From the NCBI GenBank assembly GCA_945948515.1, contig CAMFBH010000017.1:1-40890 (forward strand): a stretch of 40,890 bases of DNA, read 5' to 3'. Within the stretch, counting starts at the first letter, position 1. Each line of letters opens with the position of its first letter. This stretch comes from an uncultured Clostridia bacterium. GTDB lineage: Bacteria > Bacillota > Clostridia > Oscillospirales > Acutalibacteraceae. Positions 24,987-30,922 of the stretch are shown in pieces. The notes under the pieces were generated by a model. That model ran no database searches. It was not told where the DNA came from and saw only the letters and a list, made by a program, of their open reading frames with translations. Both the position numbers and the translations under genes were made by a program.

Positions 24987-25039
24987 AAGCGGAATATTTA
25001 TTCTGTTTTGACTTATAGTTTATTTTTTCTTTATTTTTG

Positions 25040-25068
25040 TTGAATTTTAGTAAAATAGGTGCTATACT
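25040..25068 (+). promoter_or_regulatory. SigA-type promoter of the epimerase-like gene
   Basis: TTGAAT (25040-25045) and TATACT (25063-25068) are spaced by 17 bp, 34 bases upstream of the ATG, with GGAGGG as ribosome site. Confidence 0.65.
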
Positions 25069-25101
25069 TGATTAGTAAAATATTTTTGGAGGGAATACAT
25101 A

Positions 25102-26121
25102 ATGAAAGTATTGCTGCTTGGTGGTACAGGCCTTCTCGGTTCTGCTGCCGCAAGAATTTTTATTGACCGTGGTCATACAGTTAAAACCATCACTCTTCCG
25201 CCCATTCCCGAAGGCGCTCCTATTCCCGAGGAAATGGAAATCAAATTTGGTAATTTCCTTGAGATTTCTGATGAAGACATGAGAAAAGAAATGGAAGGAA
25301 TGGATGCTTTTGTTTACGCAGCAGGAATAGATGAGCGTGTTGAATGTGCACCTCCTGTTTACGAGGCTTATAAAAAATTCAACATTACTCCTGTTGATCG
25401 CTTCCTTAAAATCGCAAAAGAGTGCGGTGTAAAGAGATGTGTAGTTCTCGGTTCTTATTTTGCTTGGCTTGCTAAAGAAAAGCCCGAAATGAAGCTTGCC
25501 GAAAAGCATCCATATATCAGAAGCCGTATAGAACAGGAAGAAGTTGCATTTAAGTATGCAGATGAGAATATGGGTGTTGCAGTTCTTGAGCTTCCCTATA
25601 TTTTCGGAACTCAGCCCGGTCGTAAGCCCGTTTGGACTATTCTTATTGAACAGCTCGAGAGATTTGAAAAGATGCCCTTCACAATGTATCCGAAGGGAGG
25701 CACCGCAATGCTTACCGTTCGTCAGGTAGGCGAGGCTATTGTTGGTGCAGCTGAGCAGGTAAAAGGCGCTCGTGCATACGGAATTTCCTGCTACAACCTC
25801 ACATGGAGAGAATTTCTCAAGATTGTTTACCGTGCTGCATACGGTATCCCTGACAGAAAGATTGTTGATGTTCCGAAGTGGACCTTCCAGGCTTTCGGTC
25901 TTGTTATGCGTAAGGATTACGCTTCAAGAAATGTTGAATCCGGTATTGATCCCGTAGGACTTGCAGATATTATGGGAATGAATCTCTTTATTCCCACCGA
26001 TGATACTAAAGAGCTCGGATGTACTCCGGACGATATTGAAGCAGCAATTTTCGATTCAATCAAGGTTTCGGTTGACTCTGTAAAGCATGGAGCAAAACTC
26101 CTTGAAATGAAAGGCGAGTAA
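25102..26121 (+). CDS. NAD(P)-dependent epimerase/dehydratase-like protein (extended SDR)
   Basis: This 339-residue Rossmann-fold protein opens with the nucleotide-binding 'LLLGGTGLLGSAAARIF' (residues 3-19). The mid-domain 'VVLGSYFAWLAKEKP' and 'HPYIRSRIEQEEVAFKY' include a YIRSRIEQE stretch where the catalytic YxxxK of classical SDRs would stand: the Tyr is present but the Lys is replaced by Arg or lies elsewhere. It therefore belongs to an atypical or NmrA-like branch, and catalysis is uncertain. It has its own promoter and terminator, so it is monocistronic. The codon usage is more GC-rich and more biased than that of the surface protein before it, which suggests good expression. Substrate unknown. 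Confidence 0.8.
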   Translation: MKVLLLGGTGLLGSAAARIFIDRGHTVKTITLPPIPEGAPIPEEMEIKFGNFLEISDEDMRKEMEGMDAFVYAAGIDERVECAPPVYEAYKKFNITPVDRFLKIAKECGVKRCVVLGSYFAWLAKEKPEMKLAEKHPYIRSRIEQEEVAFKYADENMGVAVLELPYIFGTQPGRKPVWTILIEQLERFEKMPFTMYPKGGTAMLTVRQVGEAIVGAAEQVKGARAYGISCYNLTWREFLKIVYRAAYGIPDRKIVDVPKWTFQAFGLVMRKDYASRNVESGIDPVGLADIMGMNLFIPTDDTKELGCTPDDIEAAIFDSIKVSVDSVKHGAKLLEMKGE

Positions 26122-26131
26122 TTCCAAAGAT

Positions 26132-26158
26132 AAAAAGCGGCGATAATCGCCGCTTTTT
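26132..26158 (+). terminator. Terminator after the epimerase-like gene
   Basis: AAAAAGCGGCGA (26132-26143) pairs with TCGCCGCTTTTT (26147-26158), a tight GC-rich hairpin with a T run. Confidence 0.85.
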
Positions 26159-26176
26159 AGTATTTCAAACAATAAT

Positions 26177-26220
26177 AAAAAAGAATGCTATTTAAGAAGT
26201 CTTAAGTAGCATTCTTTTTT
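26177..26220. terminator. Bidirectional terminator hairpin at the end of the minus-strand RNA
   Basis: AAAAAAGAATGCTA (26177-26190) pairs with TAGCATTCTTTTTT (26207-26220), with an inner TTTAAG/CTTAAG. T runs flank the stem on both strands, so it can stop plus-strand readthrough from the epimerase gene and end the minus-strand transcript of the DUF1292 gene and the RNA beyond it. Confidence 0.8.
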
Positions 26221-26408
26221 ATGCCCGCCCAGCCGCCGATGCTGAGAATAACCTGCAAGTAAAAGCAGGTGGGTGGCGTCCCCGCTGTTTCGCGCTCCCT
26301 TCGTCCGCCGTAGCGGGAGGTCTGCAATCCGCAGAGGGAGACCGTCTCCCTAATTAAAATGTGTTGGGTTATTGAAGCAATCGGTTGTCGAGAAGGGCAG
26401 GTGGAAGC
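26221..26408 (-). ncRNA. Candidate structured noncoding RNA, 6S RNA-like
   Basis: This 188-base stretch is GC-richer than its surroundings, has no ORF and lies between the DUF1292 stop and a terminator. Read on the minus strand, its two ends pair: CCTGCCC (26401-26395) with GGGCGGG (26230-26224), including one U-G pair that would be a C-A mismatch on the other strand. CCGAT(T)GC (26384-26377) pairs with GCATCGG (26242-26236). Inside are an AT-rich open region and hairpins: ACCTGC/GCAGGT (26270-26251), AGGGAGAC/GTCTCCCT (26351-26335), CTGC/GCAG (26334-26322) and CCCGCT/AGCGGG (26317-26281). A long rod with a central bubble and a 3'-side bubble hairpin recalls 6S RNA, which binds SigA RNA polymerase. 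The class is a tentative call; I see no SRP, tmRNA or RNase P signature. Confidence 0.5.
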
Positions 26409-26420
26409 TTAAATATTTAA

Positions 26421-26738
26421 TTATTGCTCAGGTGAATAATATTCAACATCGAATTTATCTTCAACCATTTGCATAAGAATATCGGAAACCTGTTCGAATT
26501 CGTTTTCGTCCTCAATTTCAACAAGGTATTCGTTTCCGTCATCATCGTAATCAACCTTGAGAATAACAACCTCGTAATCACCTTCCACGATTTCCTCATC
26601 GCTGTCGTGAAATTCGGTTATTGCAACATAAACATCATCATCTGTTTCGTATCTTTCAAGAAGTTCAAAAAGAATTTCGTTGCCTTCATCATCTGAAACC
26701 GAGATAATATCCGGCTCGTAGAACTCTTCTTCAGACAT
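26421..26738 (-). CDS. DUF1292 (YrzB-like) acidic protein
   Basis: This 105-residue, strongly acidic protein belongs to the small DUF1292 family common in Firmicutes. The core 'ISVSDDEGNEILFELLERYETDDDVYVAI' region and 'EIVEGDYEVVILKVDYDDDGNEYLVEIEDENEFEQV' region are typical. The function is unknown; relatives often sit by yrrK (ruvX) and yrzL, which are not here. It has its own minus-strand promoter (26770-26799) and a GGAGTG site. The likely transcript continues into the candidate RNA downstream. Confidence 0.9.
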   Translation of the reverse strand: MSEEEFYEPDIISVSDDEGNEILFELLERYETDDDVYVAITEFHDSDEEIVEGDYEVVILKVDYDDDGNEYLVEIEDENEFEQVSDILMQMVEDKFDVEYYSPEQ

Positions 26739-26769
26739 TCAAAACACTCCTTACATTTAATTTGTCTAT

Positions 26770-26799
26770 ATTATACTATTTTATGTGTGATATAGTCAA
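26770..26799 (-). promoter_or_regulatory. SigA-type promoter for the DUF1292 gene
   Basis: On the minus strand TTGACT (26799-26794) and TATAAT (26775-26770) are spaced by 18 bp, about 30 bases before the start codon. Confidence 0.7.
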
Positions 26800-26879
26800 T
26801 AGTTATTATTTTCCTTGTGTCGCCAAATCTCGCATTGTATAAAAATACAAAAAAATTAAAAAAATGTGGAAAAAAACTA

Positions 26880-26907
26880 TTGACAAATAACAAATATGTG
26901 CTATAAT
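26880..26907 (+). promoter_or_regulatory. Consensus SigA promoter driving a noncoding transcript
   Basis: TTGACA (26880-26885) and TATAAT (26902-26907) are both perfect consensus, spaced by 16 bp. This is the strongest promoter in the window by eye, and no protein gene follows for almost 600 bases. Confidence 0.85.
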
Positions 26908-26999
26908 AAAGATGAACTTAGGAAAGGGTTATTAAGAAATCTGAATTAATCTTAATCGCTCTTATTCGTAAGTAGAATTAAATTAAGGAGGCGTTTCCA

Positions 27000-27041
27000 A
27001 TGGATTTTGAAAAACCCGGTTTGAAACGCACTCATAAGTAA
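27000..27041 (+). CDS. 13-codon ORF with strong Shine-Dalgarno inside the structured RNA
   Basis: ATG at 27000 has AAGGAGG (26985-26991) 8 bases upstream and encodes MDFEKPGLKRTHK followed by TAA. The start codon lies in the loop of the 26991-27029 hairpin, and the stop codon lies just past the first strand of the 11-pair closing stem. It may be a translated leader or micro-peptide, or the AAGGAGG may simply be part of the RNA fold. No downstream gene is close enough for classic attenuation. Confidence 0.35.
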   Translation: MDFEKPGLKRTHK

Positions 27042-27272
27042 TCCGAAATAACGGTGTTTAGCGCCGACAGGGCAAACGGAAATTTGCAAACGGGCGCATC
27101 GCTTTATCAAGCAATGGAAAGTTATTCGCAGGGCGGTGTATCTTATGAGTGTAAGATTAACCAAAATTGAATAATATATTGTTATGACCTGCGGCATAAT
27201 TGTAAGTTAAGTCTTATAAAATCATTTTATTATCAAATATAATTAATTAAAAAATAATTAAAGGTGAGTCCA

Positions 27273-27329
27273 ATGTACAAGTAAAACTATACAAATAATT
27301 TATTGAGGTATAGACCAATGTACAGTTAA
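27273..27329 (+). other. Twin three-codon ORFs (MYK*, MYS*) around a hairpin
   Basis: AAGGTGAGTCC-ATGTACAAGTAA (ORF 27273-27284) and GAGGTATAGACC-ATGTACAGTTAA (ORF 27318-27329) share the shape RBS, CCA, ATGTAC, one codon, TAA. Between them CTATAC (27287-27292) pairs with GTATAG (27308-27313), and the second ribosome site is in the 3' part of that hairpin. They may be decayed duplicates, ribosome-docking sites or part of the RNA tail. Confidence 0.4.
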
Positions 27330-27359
27330 CTTTCAAATAAAATTTAATAGATAATATAA

Positions 27360-27397
27360 GAATCCGTTTTGAAATATCAAAGCGGATTCATTTTTTT
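27360..27397 (+). terminator. Strong terminator ending the noncoding transcript
   Basis: GAATCCG (27360-27366) pairs with CGGATTC (27383-27389), extended inward by one G-U and TTTGA/TCAAA to a 13-pair stem, followed by seven T (27391-27397). Confidence 0.9.
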
Positions 27398-27433
27398 AAT
27401 TATTTCAAAAGCTTTACAATTTTTTATCTTAGT

Positions 27434-27462
27434 TGTTAATGCCTACTGAATATGTTATATTA
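27434..27462 (+). promoter_or_regulatory. SigA-type promoter of the M20 peptidase operon
   Basis: TTGTTA (27434-27439) and TATATT (27457-27462) are spaced by 17 bp, 28 bases before the ATG of the peptidase gene. Confidence 0.6.
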
Positions 27463-27489
27463 TTTTATATATTATTTTGAGGTGAGAAT

Positions 27490-28956
27490 ATGAAAATTGT
27501 ATTTATAGTTTTGGGAATTTTAGCTGTGCTTATTTTGATTACAGCAATAAGAGCAGTTTTTTTCAAAAGCGAAAATTTAAAAGCCGAAGCTTTTGAAGAA
27601 GAGCTTGTGCATTCCGAAAGAGCACAGGAAAATCTTTCAAGGGCAATCAAAATAAAAACTATTTCCAATGAGGATGACTCCAAGACCGATTGGTCGGAGT
27701 TTGAAAGATTTCACAGCTTTTTGAAGGAGTCTTTTCCACTTATACATAAAAATCTCGAAATAGATAATGTTTCCAAAGCAAGCTTGCTATTTTATTGGAG
27801 AGGAACGGATGAAAGTCTTGAACCGATAGCGTTTCTTGCTCATCAGGATGTTGTTCCTGTTGCATCCGGAACCGAAGCTGATTGGGTTCATCCGGCTTTC
27901 GATGGATATAATGACGGTGAGTTCATTTGGGGCAGAGGAGCTCTTGATATGAAAAACCACCTGATATGCTTAATGGAAAGCGTTGAAACCTTGCTTGAAG
28001 AAGGATATCAGCCGAAAAGGGGGGTTTATCTCTGTTTAGGGCATAACGAAGAAATAGTTGCAGGTCACGACAACGGAGCACATGAGATTGCAGAGCTTCT
28101 TGAAAAAAGAGGAGTCCGTCTTGACAGCGTTATTGACGAGGGCGGAGCAATGCTGAGCGCCAAGGTTAAAGGCATACTCGATGCAAATCTAACCGGAATA
28201 GGTGTTGCCGAAAAGGGATATGCAGATTTTAAGGTTACCGTTAAATCAAAGGGTGGGCATTCTTCACAGCCTCCGAAGCATACCGCTCTCGGAAAGCTTT
28301 CAAAAAAGGTAGCCAATCTTGAAAATCATCAGTTTAAAGCCAAGATAATGCCTTTTGTATATAATCTTTTTAACGATATCGGAAAGAGAACAACTTATAT
28401 CGGAAGATTTGTATTCTGTAATCTTTGGCTTCTTAAGCCCCTGCTTCTTAAGATTATGACAAAAATACCGCCTGCGGCTTCTCTTGTAAGAACAACCACT
28501 GCCGTAACAATGGCAAGCGGTTCACCGGCTGCAAATGTTCTTCCTCAAAAAGCAAGCGTAACAATCAATTTCCGAATGATGCCCGGAGAAAGCATAGAGG
28601 ATGTAAGACGCCATATTGAAAAATATATGGGCGGGGAAGATGTTGAAATTGAGTTTGTTAAGGGCAAGGAGCCTAGCCTTATTTCACCTACCGATACAAG
28701 AGCCTTTGACACCTTAAGAAGACTTTCTGTTTCACTTGATGAAAAAAATATTGTTGCTCCTTATCTCGTTATGGGCGGAACTGATGCATATAACTACGAA
28801 AATGTTTGCAGTAACATTTATCGCTTTGCCCCCTTTACCGTTGACACCGAATTGCTTTTAACAACTCATTCAACCAATGAGCGCATTCCTGTTGAACAGC
28901 TTACTCAGGGAATTACATTTTTTAAGCGTTATATAAAAATTATGAGCGGAGAATAA
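27490..28956 (+). CDS. M20 family metallopeptidase (carboxypeptidase S-like), membrane-anchored
   Basis: This di-zinc M20 peptidase of 488 residues has an N-terminal TM anchor (about 2-24), which matches the carboxypeptidase S/CPS1-like branch. Metal-site motifs are 'FLAHQDVVPV' (first His and Asp), 'GRGALDMKNHL' (bridging Asp), 'CLGHNEEIVAG' (catalytic Glu and metal Glu) and 'VDTELLLTTHSTNERI' (last His). The dimerisation domain runs about 235-370. Such enzymes cleave peptides or N-acyl amino acids. GAGGTG precedes the ATG. It is followed 5 bases later by a DUF5058 membrane protein and its partner, suggesting that peptidase and transporter handle the same compound. Confidence 0.92.
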   Translation: MKIVFIVLGILAVLILITAIRAVFFKSENLKAEAFEEELVHSERAQENLSRAIKIKTISNEDDSKTDWSEFERFHSFLKESFPLIHKNLEIDNVSKASLLFYWRGTDESLEPIAFLAHQDVVPVASGTEADWVHPAFDGYNDGEFIWGRGALDMKNHLICLMESVETLLEEGYQPKRGVYLCLGHNEEIVAGHDNGAHEIAELLEKRGVRLDSVIDEGGAMLSAKVKGILDANLTGIGVAEKGYADFKVTVKSKGGHSSQPPKHTALGKLSKKVANLENHQFKAKIMPFVYNLFNDIGKRTTYIGRFVFCNLWLLKPLLLKIMTKIPPAASLVRTTTAVTMASGSPAANVLPQKASVTINFRMMPGESIEDVRRHIEKYMGGEDVEIEFVKGKEPSLISPTDTRAFDTLRRLSVSLDEKNIVAPYLVMGGTDAYNYENVCSNIYRFAPFTVDTELLLTTHSTNERIPVEQLTQGITFFKRYIKIMSGE

Positions 28957-28961
28957 TACTT

Positions 28962-29732
28962 ATGGATTTTAAAGAAGACAAATTTATGATTGCTCTGGCA
29001 ATGGGAATTGTTTTGTTGGTAATTTCTCAGGCGGTATTCTTTTTGATAAGAGCAATAAAAAGAGCTAAAAAGCTCGGAATAGAAAAAGCAACAATAAAAA
29101 ATACAATAGTTTCATCAAGCCTGTTTACAATTGCACCTGCTATCGGAATTGTTGCAACCGTACTCACTCTTTCCGCAGGGCTCGGATATGTTCTTCCTTG
29201 GATAAGACTTACGGTTATCGGAAACATTTCCTACGAGGTAACGGCGGCTACAAATGCAATAGAAGCATATGGACTTTCGGGCGGAATTGCAAACGAGATA
29301 ACAAATCCCGAGGTTTTTGCAACAATTGCATGGGTAATGACTCTCGGGTCAATAATGCCTCTTATTCTTATTCCGATACTCTTAAAAAAGGTTCAGAGCA
29401 AAATAGGAAAAACGGTATCAAAAAACAATGCATGGGCTTCCGTTATGAGCGCGGCTGCATTTATCGGACTTATTGCCGCCTTTGTTGCAAGAGCCATTGC
29501 GGGAAAGGGAGAGGCTTCAATCAGAGGCGACGGTGCAGGAATTCTGTCTGTTGCGGCACTTGTTTTTTCGGTTGTGCTTATGCTTATTTTTCAAAAGCTT
29601 GCAAATGCAAAAAAATGGAAATGGCTTGAAAGCTTTTCAATGCCGTTTTCAATGATAGGAGCAATGGGGCTTGTAATGCTTCTTGCTCAGGTTCTTCCTC
29701 AAAATATTGCATTTCTTGAATGGAGGGGTTAA
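28962..29732 (+). CDS. DUF5058 family membrane protein, probable transporter half
   Basis: This 256-residue protein has about seven TM helices. The polar stretch 'FTIAPAIGIVATVLTLSAGLGYVLPWIRLTVIG' and 'SYEVTAATNAIEAYGLSGG' is characteristic of the DUF5058 family as I know it. No transport motif with known substrate is visible. It begins 5 bases after the M20 peptidase stop. The ATG at 28962 is kept; an internal Met at residue 9 is possible. The following gene encodes a second membrane protein that overlaps nothing but starts 2 bases on, so the two probably form a complex. Confidence 0.75.
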   Translation: MDFKEDKFMIALAMGIVLLVISQAVFFLIRAIKRAKKLGIEKATIKNTIVSSSLFTIAPAIGIVATVLTLSAGLGYVLPWIRLTVIGNISYEVTAATNAIEAYGLSGGIANEITNPEVFATIAWVMTLGSIMPLILIPILLKKVQSKIGKTVSKNNAWASVMSAAAFIGLIAAFVARAIAGKGEASIRGDGAGILSVAALVFSVVLMLIFQKLANAKKWKWLESFSMPFSMIGAMGLVMLLAQVLPQNIAFLEWRG

Positions 29733-29734
29733 AA

Positions 29735-30394
29735 GTGAACAGTGAATATATCAACAAAACTCATAAATACGGTAAAATCTGGATGGTAGTAACTCTGCTC
29801 ATTTTCCTTGCCATTCCGTTATTAATCAGCAGTCATCTCGGAGTAACGCCTAAGCTTGAAATGATAGGCAAAGGGCTTGCAACAGTTGCCCTTGTGTTTT
29901 ATCCAACCGCAGTTCTTGAGGTGCTCACCTATTCGCCGCTTCTCGGAACGGGCGGTACTTATCTCGGATTTGTTACGGGAAATATTACAAACCTTAAGCT
30001 TCCTGTTGCATTAAGCGCAATGGAGAGCGCAAAGGTTAAACCGAACTCTGAGGAAGGCGAGGTTATATCAACAATATCAATAGCGGTTTCGTCAATAGTT
30101 ACAACGGTAATTATTGCCGTTTGCGTTTTGGCTTTTCTGCCCGTTCTTCATAATATAACCGATCCAAATTCGGCTTTTGCTCCTGCCTTCCAGCAGGTAA
30201 CACCTGCTCTTTTCGGTGCTTTGTGTGCGTCTTACCTAGCAAAGCATTGGAAAATATCAATTCTGCCGATTGCTGTTTTAACTTTAATTTTAATTTTTAA
30301 AGGTACTTTAGGAACAGGTGTGCTGATTCCCATCGGAGTGGTTGTTTCACTTGCAGGAGCACACATTATGTTCAAAAAGGGTATTGTAAAATAA
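29735..30394 (+). CDS. Membrane protein paired with the DUF5058 protein
   Basis: I do not recognise a named family for this 219-residue protein with five to six TM helices. Segments such as 'LLGTGGTYLGFVTGNITNLKLPVAL' and 'GVLIPIGVVVSLAGAHIMF' look like a pore-lining or substrate-binding region with conserved Gly and Asn. The start is GTG at 29735 with GGAGGGG (29722-29728) upstream; a longer frame starts at 29720 inside the previous gene. The tight link to the M20 peptidase and DUF5058 genes suggests a two-subunit importer for amino acid or peptide derivatives. This is inference from context. Confidence 0.7.
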   Translation: MNSEYINKTHKYGKIWMVVTLLIFLAIPLLISSHLGVTPKLEMIGKGLATVALVFYPTAVLEVLTYSPLLGTGGTYLGFVTGNITNLKLPVALSAMESAKVKPNSEEGEVISTISIAVSSIVTTVIIAVCVLAFLPVLHNITDPNSAFAPAFQQVTPALFGALCASYLAKHWKISILPIAVLTLILIFKGTLGTGVLIPIGVVVSLAGAHIMFKKGIVK

Positions 30395-30489
30395 GATATT
30401 TATACTTAGATATTAACGGAGAAATTTCATGAAGTATAATTTATAATATCTCCTAAAAAGCTCTCAAGATGTTCCTTTGCAAAAGAAAT

Positions 30490-30518
30490 TTGACTTTTAT
30501 TATGTTAATGCTTATAAT
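30490..30518 (+). promoter_or_regulatory. SigA-type promoter for the small helical DNA-binding-like protein
   Basis: TTGACT (30490-30495) and TATAAT (30513-30518) are spaced by 17 bp, about 31 bases upstream of the TTG start at 30550. Confidence 0.7.
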
Positions 30519-30549
30519 CTTATTATTAGATAATATATGAGGGATTACA

Positions 30550-30879
30550 TTGCGATCAAAAAACGATTTTAAAAAACATGCCCTGATTGTTAATTATATC
30601 AGCAAGCATAATAACGCAGTAACCATTGATGATTTAATAAACGAGTTTGGCAATAAGAGAGTAACCATAATTAAAACGGTTAACACAATGGAGCGCAATA
30701 ATCTTGTGGTTGTGTGCAAAAATATTGTTGCGCTTACCGAAAGAACGAGAATGCTTTGCAGTGTTTTCGGCGAGTCTCTTACCTGCTTCGGCAATTCCTT
30801 AATAGCGAATATTACTGATTCGGAGATTGTTTCTTTTGAAAAGCAAAAACGGTTAAAATCAAAATTAAACAGTTATTAA
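30550..30879 (+). CDS. Small winged-helix-like protein of unknown function
   Basis: This 109-residue protein has a likely winged helix in residues 8-60 ('IVNYISKHNNAVTIDDLINEF' for the first helices, 'KRVTIIKTVNTMERNNLVVV' for the recognition helix and wing). The C-terminal half (60-109) has two Cys and no recognised motif. The start is TTG with GAGGG upstream. It has its own near-consensus promoter and terminator, so it is an independent small transcription unit. It may regulate a neighbour such as the beta-mannosidase gene downstream or the peptidase operon upstream, but nothing in the sequence settles this. Confidence 0.7.
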   Translation: MRSKNDFKKHALIVNYISKHNNAVTIDDLINEFGNKRVTIIKTVNTMERNNLVVVCKNIVALTERTRMLCSVFGESLTCFGNSLIANITDSEIVSFEKQKRLKSKLNSY

Positions 30880-30882
30880 AAT

Positions 30883-30911
30883 AAAATGCTGCATTCCTTG
30901 CAGCATTTTTT
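30883..30911 (+). terminator. Terminator between the small protein and beta-mannosidase genes
   Basis: AAAATGCTGC (30883-30892) pairs with GCAGCATTTT (30900-30909), followed by further T. It ends only 12 bases before the GH2 start codon, so the GH2 gene is probably expressed by readthrough or by a promoter inside the small gene. Confidence 0.85.
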
Positions 30912-30922
30912 GAGAGGGAAAT

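Larger units (their letters stand above)
26913..27397 (+). ncRNA. Structured noncoding RNA, about 490 nt (raiA-motif-like or new class)
   Basis: The transcript would run from just after the TATAAT to the terminator at 27360-27397. Visible helices are GCGTTTC/GAAACGC (26991-26997 with 27023-27029) and a long-range stem of 11 pairs (27028-27038 with 27142-27152, core ACTCATAAG/CTTATGAGT, one G-U). Within it are AATAAC/GTTATT (27047-27052 with about 27121-27126), GCGCC/GGCGC (near 27063 and 27093), GCAAA/TTTGC with loop CGGAAA, and GCTT/AAGC. A further hairpin TTATG/CATAA follows near 27183-27200. Nesting of this order without any ORF is hard to explain by chance. Size, Clostridial host and position fit the raiA-motif RNA, linked to sporulation in Clostridium acetobutylicum, but I cannot confirm the consensus by eye. 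Confidence 0.75.

Noticed and set aside
26221-26408. SRP RNA, tmRNA or RNase P RNA as identity of the GC-rich gap
   Set aside because: The SRP tetraloop domain, tmRNA acceptor ends and the conserved RNase P core segments are not visible; a 6S-like shape is the better, though unproven, fit.
26952-27197. 81-residue minus-strand frame across the candidate noncoding RNA
   Set aside because: No ribosome site or promoter on that strand, and the plus-strand promoter, helices and terminator explain the region better.
30431-30446. Five-codon ORF MKYNL with GGAG upstream, after the DUF5058 partner gene
   Set aside because: Short AT-rich gap where such frames arise by chance; no paired structure or repeat supports it.
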